NCBI GenBank assembly: GCA_024639745.1
Contig: JAHEHW010000010.1
Coordinates: 1-13,628, forward strand
Source of the DNA: Salaquimonas sp.
Lineage (GTDB): Bacteria > Pseudomonadota > Alphaproteobacteria > Rhizobiales > Rhizobiaceae
DNA: 13,628 nucleotides
Direction of reading: 5' to 3'
Shown here: positions 8,251 to 13,628 of the stretch, in pieces
How positions within the stretch are numbered: position 1 is the first letter of the stretch
Layout of the letters: each line of letters opens with the position of its first letter
The notes under the pieces: generated by a model
The model's input: the letters and a program-made list of their open reading frames with translations, nothing else
Database searches by the model: none
Told to the model about the DNA's origin: nothing
Position numbers and translations under genes: made by a program

Positions 8251-9450
8251 TTATTCGGCAGCAATTCCGACACCTGTTCCGCCATCTTTGGTCAGATCGA
8301 CGATCCTTATGCGCCGCTCGCGATATGAGATCGCGATCTCTCCGTGCTTCAGCCTGAGCGCCTTGTCGCCGAAAAGTTCCCGGCGCCAGCCGTTCAGTGC
8401 CATGACGTCGGCGTCATCGTCAGCGGCGATTTTCTCAAGTTCATCAACCGTCGCGATTACTTTAGCGGCCACGCCATTCTGCTCTGCGATCAGCTTCAGC
8501 AACAATTTCAGCATTTCCTTCGCGGCTGTGCAGCCTTCGGGAGTCTGTTTAGGTTTTGGAAGGCTCGGCAATTGGTCCTTGGGTGTGTCGAGTACGGCCT
8601 GTGAAATCGCGATGATCGAATCCCCCCAACGGCTCTTGTCGAACCCGCGGGAAAGGCCACGGTAGCGATCGAGGTCGCAAAAGCTCTTCGGCGGATTGCC
8701 GGCGATTTCGTAGATGGCCTCATCTTTAAGGATGCGTCCGCGAGGCACATTGTTGGTCTGCGCTTCCTGCTCCCGCCATTCGGCAAGCTTTTGCAGCATC
8801 AGCAGATCGCGCGGCTTTCTCACTCGGAGCTTGAGACGCGTCCACGCCTTTTCGGGCGGCATTACATAGGTGTTGGTCGAAGTTAGAATTTCCATTTCCT
8901 CCGACACCCAATTCCATCGGCCCTGTTCTTCCAGATTGGCCTTGAGCGATTGGTAGACTTTCCGCAGAAAGGTCACATCGGCGATCGCATAATCGAGCTG
9001 CTTGTTCGTCAATGGCCGCTGTCGCCAATCGGTAAACCGCGATGACTTGTCGACTCTCTGTCCGCAGATCTTGAAAACGAGTTGGTCGTAGGAAACGCTT
9101 TCACCAAAACCGCAGACCATAGCGGCCACTTGCGTGTCGAATACGGGATGGGGAATGAGATTCCCCAGCTTGTATATGATTTCGATATCCTGCCGTGCGG
9201 CGTGAAAGACCTTGACGACATTGGGATTTGCCATCAGCTCGAAGAACGGCGTCAGGTCGATTCCCTTGGCGAGCGGATCGATGATGTAACAGTCACCGCC
9301 GTTCGACTTCGGCGTTGCGCATTGTATCAGGCAGAGTTCGGGCCAAAACGTGGTTTCCCGAAGAAACTCGGTGTCGACAGTTACGAATTCAGCTTTGGCA
9401 AGGTGTTGGCAGGTCGCGTCTAAGTCTTTTGTATTTGTAACGATTTGCAT
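8251..9450 (-). CDS. rnd: Ribonuclease D
   Basis: RNase D is a 3'-5' exoribonuclease of the DEDD family that trims tRNA and other small RNA precursors. The 399-residue product has the three exonuclease motifs: ExoI in FVTVDTEFLRE (Asp26, Glu28), ExoII in VFHAARQDIEII (Asp88), and ExoIII in LDYAIADVTFL (Tyr154, Asp158; DEDDy type). An HRDC domain follows at about 207-285 (RKPRDLLMLQKLAEWREQEA, NVPRGRILKDEAIYEIA). The length fits the family. The ATG at 9450 has AAAGG at 7-base spacing. It converges with ppx. The MFS gene upstream lies on the same strand but ends 120 bases away. A GCCGG/CCGGC hairpin (9469-9482) lies in the probable leader, just before the ribosome binding site. All catalytic residues are present. 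Confidence 0.96.
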   Translation of the reverse strand: MQIVTNTKDLDATCQHLAKAEFVTVDTEFLRETTFWPELCLIQCATPKSNGGDCYIIDPLAKGIDLTPFFELMANPNVVKVFHAARQDIEIIYKLGNLIPHPVFDTQVAAMVCGFGESVSYDQLVFKICGQRVDKSSRFTDWRQRPLTNKQLDYAIADVTFLRKVYQSLKANLEEQGRWNWVSEEMEILTSTNTYVMPPEKAWTRLKLRVRKPRDLLMLQKLAEWREQEAQTNNVPRGRILKDEAIYEIAGNPPKSFCDLDRYRGLSRGFDKSRWGDSIIAISQAVLDTPKDQLPSLPKPKQTPEGCTAAKEMLKLLLKLIAEQNGVAAKVIATVDELEKIAADDDADVMALNGWRRELFGDKALRLKHGEIAISYRERRIRIVDLTKDGGTGVGIAAE

Positions 9451-9570
9451 TGTTCGCCTTTAAAGGTTGCCGGGAAACCGGCGCGGTGGGAGCGTACACA
9501 TTTAGACTGCGTATTGCAATTGGCGTGGGACCATTGCACCGTAATCCCGGTTATCATGAACAACGGATAT
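9451..9570. other. Intergenic region between the MFS gene and rnd
   Basis: These 120 bases hold no ORF that I support. On the minus strand, TTGCAA followed 17 bases later by TACGCT is a weak promoter candidate for rnd. I see no clear terminator with a T-run after the MFS stop at 9571, so some read-through into rnd is possible. Confidence 0.45.
9457..9482 (-). repeat. Hairpin and palindrome in the rnd leader
   Basis: GCCGG-GAAA-CCGGC (9469-9482, plus-strand reading) is a perfect 5-pair hairpin with a 4-base loop. Two bases away is the 10-base palindrome CCTTTAAAGG (9457-9466), which includes the rnd ribosome binding site. In the rnd transcript (minus strand) the hairpin would stand just upstream of that site. 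A regulatory role is conjecture. Confidence 0.35.
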
Positions 9571-10809
9571 TCAGCTGCGCTGTTCCTTTTCTGGACGGCC
9601 CCGGGCAAGTTTCATCATGATCGGGGAAGTTCTCAGCAAGCCGACAAACTTGGATCGCTGCTCGCGGGGAACCGCTCCGCGGACTGTCATTCGCCACAAA
9701 GTGACGAAAACGAGCGCTATATGGACGGCGCTGGTGAAAGTAAACAGGACTTCGGGTCCATAAGCTTCCATCAGGAACGATGCTACCGGAGGCCCCGTGA
9801 CTGCGCCAAGCGACCAGAAAAACATCATGCCGGCCGCAATCAGGATATAATTCCCACCCTGCGCATAGTCGTTGGCATGCGCTGCAGACAGCGAATAGAG
9901 CGGCAGCGCGAAACAGCCAAACAGGAAAATGCCCAGATAGTTCAGGAAAGGGTCGGTCCCGGCGAAAAGGGTGGTGAAAATCCCGGCAAGCGAAGCGCCG
10001 CTTGAGGCGATAATGAGGGCAAACCGCCGGTCATAACGGTCGGAAAACCATCCGAGCGGATACTGCAACACTGTCCCGCCAAAGATCCCGAAACTCATGA
10101 AGGTCGCGACTTGCGGCACCGACAAACCGATCGACTGCGCATAAACCGGCCCGATGATCCTGAAAGCCGAGCCCGTGATCCCGATCGCCACACATCCGAT
10201 ACAGGCTAGCGGTGAGAGCCACCAAAGAAATGAAAGCGAAAACTTGAACGCCTCCGGTGGCTTCGGGTTCGAGCGGTCGGCAAGAGAGATCGGCACCAGT
10301 GACAGCGTGATCATGATCACCATCAAAGCAAAGGTGTTGATTCCGGAAATGCCGAAAAGCGGGATAAGGAATTGCCCGCCGATTACTGCCGACAGGTCGA
10401 CAAGGCGATAAATCGACAGCATTTTCCCGCGAACCCTGTTCGGCACTTCAGAATTGATCCAGCTTTCGATCGTTGCGAAAAGCGAGGCGAAACAAAGCCC
10501 GATCAGGAAACGCAGAAGAAACCATGCCCACGGATCGATGACCAGAATCAGAAGCAGCGTGGCCGAAGCTGCGATCGCTGCCAGCGCCGCAAAAACCCGG
10601 ATGTGGCCGACCGACCGCAACAGATAGGGAACGATGAAACAACCGGCCATGAAGCCGGCGAAATATCCCGCACCTATGAGACCGATCAGTGCGGTGGAAA
10701 ATCCTTCCTCCGCACCGCGAATCGCTATCAGCGTACCCTGCATGCCGTTGCCGGCCAACAGGATTCCCGCGGCGATCAGAAGTGGGATAAGCGGCCGAAG
10801 CGCGACCAT
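9571..10809 (-). CDS. Major facilitator superfamily transporter, YcaD-like
   Basis: The 412-residue product has about 12 hydrophobic segments in two halves, joined by a polar loop at about 177-190 (LADRSNPKPPEAFKF). An MFS motif-A loop is clear between helices 8 and 9: GWFSDRYDRR (253-262). ESWIN (115-119) after helix 4 and the AAHANDY stretch (309-315) are features I associate with the YcaD-type branch of the superfamily. The C-terminal tail (about 375-412) is basic and cytoplasmic. Substrate is unknown, since YcaD itself has no firm substrate. The ATG at 10809 leaves the first helix at the N-terminus, but no good ribosome binding site precedes it (a TCTGGCTTTG stretch only), so translation may be weak. 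It diverges from aspS and lies upstream of rnd on the same strand. Confidence 0.88.
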   Translation of the reverse strand: MVALRPLIPLLIAAGILLAGNGMQGTLIAIRGAEEGFSTALIGLIGAGYFAGFMAGCFIVPYLLRSVGHIRVFAALAAIAASATLLLILVIDPWAWFLLRFLIGLCFASLFATIESWINSEVPNRVRGKMLSIYRLVDLSAVIGGQFLIPLFGISGINTFALMVIMITLSLVPISLADRSNPKPPEAFKFSLSFLWWLSPLACIGCVAIGITGSAFRIIGPVYAQSIGLSVPQVATFMSFGIFGGTVLQYPLGWFSDRYDRRFALIIASSGASLAGIFTTLFAGTDPFLNYLGIFLFGCFALPLYSLSAAHANDYAQGGNYILIAAGMMFFWSLGAVTGPPVASFLMEAYGPEVLFTFTSAVHIALVFVTLWRMTVRGAVPREQRSKFVGLLRTSPIMMKLARGRPEKEQRS

Positions 10810-11052
10810 TGTTCAAAGCCAGATATGTTTTTGCCGCCAGCCTATATCATGCTTTTTTGAAGGCAATGTGCGAAAAACGGCCAAAAGGGTACCAATCCGG
10901 CAGCAAGAGTGCCGCGTGATGCTATTTCGCGGCAGCGAACCGCGGCTTCCACCTTGACAAATGGGCATCGAAATGTGTTTGTCCCGCGCAAGTTCCAAGG
11001 GTGCGGCAGCCGCGCGGTACCACCCCGTTTCAACTTTTCCGTAGAGCATACC
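10810..11052. other. Divergent region between the MFS gene and aspS, rich in GC inverted repeats
   Basis: The 243 bases hold a perfect -35 hexamer TTGACA on the plus strand (10954-10959) without a good -10 box at 16-18 bases. They also hold several inverted repeats: GCCGCG/CGCGGC (10911-10916/10928-10933), CGCGG/CCGCG (10928-10932/10940-10944) and GGGTG/CACCC (10999-11003/11021-11025). The 8-mer GCGGCAGC occurs twice (10929-10936, 11003-11010). A 27-codon ORF (10961-11044, no Shine-Dalgarno) ends at a TAG that overlaps the weak aspS ribosome binding site. The aspS frame stays open back to 10909, but those residues do not look like an AspRS N-terminus. Confidence 0.5.
10999..11040 (+). promoter_or_regulatory. 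Candidate attenuator-like hairpin in the aspS leader
   Basis: GGGTG (10999-11003) pairs with CACCC (11021-11025) around a GC-rich interior, and a T-rich stretch (GTTTCAACTTTT) follows, ending 14 bases before the aspS ATG. Its left arm can instead pair with upstream sequence: CGCGGC (10941-10946) with GCCGCG (11009-11014), and CCTTG with CAAGG (10996-11000). The two folds exclude each other. The T-run is interrupted, so termination would be inefficient. Confidence 0.35.
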
Positions 11053-12864
11053 ATGACCATGCACCGTTACCGCAGTCACCGCTGCGACGAACTTCGCAAG
11101 TCCCATGAAGGGGATACTGTCCGTCTTTCAGGTTGGGTCCACCGTGTCCGCGACCATGGCGGCGTGCTGTTTGTAGACCTGCGCGATCATTTCGGCATCA
11201 CCCAGGTTGTCGCCGATCCGGATTCTCCGGCCTTTGCCACGGCGGAAAGCGTCCGCAGCGAGTGGGTGCTTCGCATCGATGGCAAAGTGAAGGCCCGTAC
11301 TGAAGAGACACGCAACCCGAATCTGCCGACAGGGGACATAGAAGTCTTCGCCAGTGAAATCGAGATTCTTTCCAAAGCCGATGAATTGCCGCTTCCGGTT
11401 TTTGGCGAACCGGAATATCCGGAAGATACCCGGCTCAAATTCCGCTTCCTGGATTTGCGCCGTGATACGCTGCACAAAAACATTATGATGCGTACCAAAA
11501 TCATCGCCGCCATGCGCGAAGCGATGAACGGTGCCGGCTTTACCGAATTTTCGACGCCGATCCTGACGGCCTCTTCGCCGGAGGGCGCGCGGGACTTTCT
11601 TGTGCCGTCGCGCATCCATCCTTGCAAGTTCTATGCGCTGCCGCAGGCGCCTCAGCAATATAAACAGCTGATCATGATGTCGGGCTTCGACAAATACTTC
11701 CAGATTGCGCCCTGCTTCCGCGATGAAGACCCGCGCGCAGATCGCCTGCCGGGCGAGTTCTATCAGCTCGACCTCGAAATGAGCTTTGTCGAGCAAGACG
11801 ATGTCCTTGGTGCGATGGAGCCTGTCATTCGCGATGTCTTCGACAAATTCGCGAACGGCAAGACGGTGACGGAATCCTTCCGGCGTATTCCATATGACGA
11901 AGCAATCCGGAAATACGGGACCGACAAACCGGATCTCAGAAACTCGATAGAGATGCAGGATGTATCCGGGCATTTCCGTGGCTCGGGCTTTAAGGTATTC
12001 GCCAGTATTCTCGATAAATCCGAGAAGAACCAGGTTTGGGCTATTCCGGCACCGACCGGCGGTTCCCGTGCCTTTTGCGACCGCATGAATTCCTGGGCGC
12101 AGGGCGAAGGGCAGCCAGGTCTCGGCTATATCTTCTGGCGCCAGGAAGGCGGCAAGATCGAGGGTGCAGGTCCGATCGCGAAAAATATTGGCGAGGAGCG
12201 AACCGAGGCCATTCGTCAGCAATTGGGCCTTGACCCAGGTGATGCCTGCTTCTTTGCTGCCGGCAATCCGGGTGACTTCGCGGGCTTTGCTGGTGATGCC
12301 CGCGACCGGGCAGGGGAAGAGTTGAACCTCCTCGACAAGGATCGCTACGAGCTTTGCTGGATCGTCGACTTCCCGTTCTACGAATGGGACAAGGACAACA
12401 AGAAGATAGATTTCTCCCACAACCCGTTCTCCATGCCCCAAGGCGGGATGGAAGCGCTGGAAGTCGCCCAGGCAGAAGGGGATGAAGCCCTGCTCGGGCT
12501 CAAGGCCTTCCAGTACGATCTCGTCTGCAACGGGTTCGAAATCGCTTCCGGCGGCATCCGCAACCATCTGCCGGAGACCATGGTTAAGGCGTTCGAAATT
12601 GCCGGTCTCGACCGCGCAACGGTTGAGGAGCAGTTCGGCGGACTCTATCGCGCCTTCCATTACGGCGCTCCGCCCCATGGCGGCATGGCTGCCGGTATCG
12701 ACCGGATCATCATGCTGCTCGTGGGTGCGAAGAACTTGCGGGAAGTGACCATGTTCCCGATGAACCAGCAGGCTCAGGACCTGCTTATGGGCGCTCCATC
12801 CGATGTTTCGGCAACTCAACTTCGCGAGTTGAACATCCGGGTGAACCCGAAGGCGAAAGACTAA
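11053..12864 (+). CDS. aspS: Aspartyl-tRNA synthetase (probably non-discriminating, AspRS/AspRS-ND)
   Basis: AspRS charges tRNA-Asp with aspartate in the cytoplasm. The 603-residue product is the bacterial type. It has an N-terminal OB fold with [12 protein letters not shown] (26-37), class II motif 1 in [28 protein letters not shown], and motif 2 [10 protein letters not shown]. The GAD insertion domain lies in the middle (near [19 protein letters not shown]), and motif 3 is [13 protein letters not shown] near the C-terminus. His35 in RVRDH occupies the position (Leu30 in E. coli) where histidine marks non-discriminating enzymes; these also charge tRNA-Asn, which GatCAB then amidates. I chose the ATG at 11053, which has TAGAG six bases ahead. 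The next ATG (11059, start MHRYRSH) is equally possible and matches relatives. An upstream ATG at 10909 would add 48 non-homologous residues and is rejected. Confidence 0.95.
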   Translation: MTMHRYRSHRCDELRKSHEGDTVRLSGWVHRVRDHGGVLFVDLRDHFGITQVVADPDSPAFATAESVRSEWVLRIDGKVKARTEETRNPNLPTGDIEVFASEIEILSKADELPLPVFGEPEYPEDTRLKFRFLDLRRDTLHKNIMMRTKIIAAMREAMNGAGFTEFSTPILTASSPEGARDFLVPSRIHPCKFYALPQAPQQYKQLIMMSGFDKYFQIAPCFRDEDPRADRLPGEFYQLDLEMSFVEQDDVLGAMEPVIRDVFDKFANGKTVTESFRRIPYDEAIRKYGTDKPDLRNSIEMQDVSGHFRGSGFKVFASILDKSEKNQVWAIPAPTGGSRAFCDRMNSWAQGEGQPGLGYIFWRQEGGKIEGAGPIAKNIGEERTEAIRQQLGLDPGDACFFAAGNPGDFAGFAGDARDRAGEELNLLDKDRYELCWIVDFPFYEWDKDNKKIDFSHNPFSMPQGGMEALEVAQAEGDEALLGLKAFQYDLVCNGFEIASGGIRNHLPETMVKAFEIAGLDRATVEEQFGGLYRAFHYGAPPHGGMAAGIDRIIMLLVGAKNLREVTMFPMNQQAQDLLMGAPSDVSATQLRELNIRVNPKAKD

Positions 12865-12916
12865 GCTTTTGCGACCCTCTTGAAAATCGCCTTCCTCTTC
12901 GGCAAGAGAGAATAGC

Positions 12917-12922
12917 GGAGGG
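12917..12922 (+). promoter_or_regulatory. Strong ribosome binding site of the esterase gene
   Basis: GGAGGG lies 6 bases before the ATG at 12929 and fixes that start. The 64-base gap after aspS (12865-12928) has no convincing terminator: CTCTT/AAGAG arms are present, but no T-run follows, so aspS transcripts may read into this gene. Confidence 0.65.
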
Positions 12923-12928
12923 CTCTTG

Positions 12929-13628
12929 ATGAACAGGCTGAATCGGATCTCATTTGCCGGTAACGCGATGGCACTAACTGTCTTCGCGCTAGTCTTGTTT
13001 ATGCTCGCGGGCGCCGCCGATGCTCAGCAGCTGAAAGACAATATCCCCGTCGGCAGCGGCCAATATGTCGATGTCTATATCCCCGACGCTGCGAAGTCCA
13101 AGGGGCTGTTTTCGATGTCGCGAAAAGCGCCTGTCTTGCTTTACGTCCACGGCGGCGGCTGGATTCGCGGCGACCGGCGCAAGGTTTATAGCCTGCCCGA
13201 ATATGCCAATTCCCGAGGCTACATGCTGGTCTCGGCCAGCTACCGACCCGTCCCGCGAACCAATATAGACGGGCAGGTCCGGGACATCGCAAGGGCGATC
13301 ACCTGGACCCGAACCAATATTTCCCGATACGGGGGGGATCCGCGCCGGATCGTGATCATGGGCCACTCGGCAGGCGCTCATCTGGTTTCCCTTGTGGCGG
13401 CACAAAAGAAGGGCGGGCAATTGCGGGGCGTCGTCGCTAATGACGTTCAGGCTTACGACATGGTCGCCTACGCCTCGATCCGCGGCGGCATCGATGGCGT
13501 TTATCTGCGGGCATTCGGCACCAATCCGGAAAACTGGGTGCGCTGGTCGCCAATCACTTATGTTCGCAAGGGCAGGGGCTTCCCGCCCTTCTTGGTGATG
13601 TATTCGAATTCTCACCGACCGCGCCGCG
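12929..13628 (+). CDS. Secreted alpha/beta-hydrolase (carboxylesterase-like), 3' end cut by the window
   Basis: The open frame runs without a stop to the window end, giving 233 residues of an incomplete protein. Residues 1-32 look like a signal peptide: a basic start, a hydrophobic core (ALTVFALVLFMLAGAA) and a cleavage site near ADA-QQ. The mature part has the esterase/lipase signatures of the BD-FAE/Abhydrolase_3 group. These are the oxyanion-hole motif YVHGGGW (72-78) and the nucleophile elbow GHSAG (145-149, Ser147), with SRYGGDPRRIVIMGHSAGAH matching the usual lead-in. The catalytic aspartate and histidine should lie at or beyond the cut end. It is probably a periplasmic or exported esterase that hydrolyses small carboxylic esters; the substrate is unknown. 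It starts 64 bases after aspS with a strong GGAGGG site. The track of antisense frames over it is a coding shadow. Confidence 0.85.
   Translation, partial: MNRLNRISFAGNAMALTVFALVLFMLAGAADAQQLKDNIPVGSGQYVDVYIPDAAKSKGLFSMSRKAPVLLYVHGGGWIRGDRRKVYSLPEYANSRGYMLVSASYRPVPRTNIDGQVRDIARAITWTRTNISRYGGDPRRIVIMGHSAGAHLVSLVAAQKKGGQLRGVVANDVQAYDMVAYASIRGGIDGVYLRAFGTNPENWVRWSPITYVRKGRGFPPFLVMYSNSHRPRR

Noticed and set aside
9445..10005. A 186-codon plus-strand frame across the rnd/MFS gap and into the MFS gene
   Set aside because: It is antisense to the MFS C-terminal region and polar and low in recognisable pattern, while the minus strand gives a clear 12-helix transporter.
10909..11052. Longer aspS start at 10909
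   Set aside because: The extra 48 residues do not resemble an AspRS N-terminus, and the known rhizobial proteins begin at MHRYRSH. The frame is open by chance in GC-rich leader DNA.
11128..12819. A 563-codon open frame antisense to aspS
   Set aside because: It lies fully inside aspS on the other strand, resembles no protein family I know, and has the composition expected from GC-biased third positions of aspS. aspS is certain, so this is a shadow.
12870..12910. A terminator after aspS (CTCTT/AAGAG arms)
   Set aside because: The arms are short with a long loop, no T-run follows, and the repeat reads straight into the esterase ribosome binding site.
12989..13615. A 208-codon minus-strand frame at the right end
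   Set aside because: The plus strand encodes a hydrolase with signal peptide, HGGGW and GHSAG in the same place. The antisense frame has no recognisable features.
1..13628. A search for mobile, defence or other novel systems
   Set aside because: No transposase, integrase, toxin-antitoxin pair, restriction enzyme, CRISPR repeat or regularly spaced repeat was seen. Every long gene but one belongs to a known family, and composition is uniform along the window.

Overview
The window looks like an ordinary chromosomal core region of an alphaproteobacterium, most probably of the order Hyphomicrobiales (Rhizobiales). The basis is moderately GC-rich coding sequence with strong third-position GC preference, proteins that resemble rhizobial and Brucella versions from end to end (AspRS, PPK1, Ppx, RNase D, HdaA), and the order purM-purN / PerM-like permease-hdaA-ppk-ppx / rnd / aspS, which I recall as typical of that order. 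I see no IS element, prophage, CRISPR array, tRNA or rRNA, and no sign of recent transfer.

Layout. On the minus strand, reading leftwards from about 2366, purM and purN overlap by 8 bases and form a purine synthesis operon. It is followed by a small, probably exported, four-cysteine protein of unknown function (81-482). A 216-base divergent region (2367-2582) separates this from a plus-strand group. That group holds a PerM/AI-2E-family membrane protein, then hdaA (DnaA inactivation) 36 bases later, a 106-base gap with candidate PhoB boxes, ppk (polyphosphate kinase), and ppx (exopolyphosphatase), which starts 41 bases inside ppk. ppx converges on rnd (RNase D, minus strand) over a 32-base gap with a weak hairpin. 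An MFS transporter of the YcaD/ESW-N type lies upstream of rnd on the same strand. It diverges from aspS (AspRS of probably non-discriminating type) across a 243-base region with GC-rich inverted repeats. The window ends inside a secreted alpha/beta-hydrolase (esterase) gene with a strong ribosome binding site.

How the genes fit together. purM and purN catalyse two steps of de novo IMP synthesis. ppk and ppx make and degrade polyphosphate, and the gap in front of ppk may link them to phosphate starvation. HdaA resets DnaA-ATP to DnaA-ADP with the sliding clamp. RNase D and AspRS serve RNA processing and translation. I found no novel multi-gene system. The least explained parts are the aspS leader, the ppk upstream region and the small cysteine protein next to purN.
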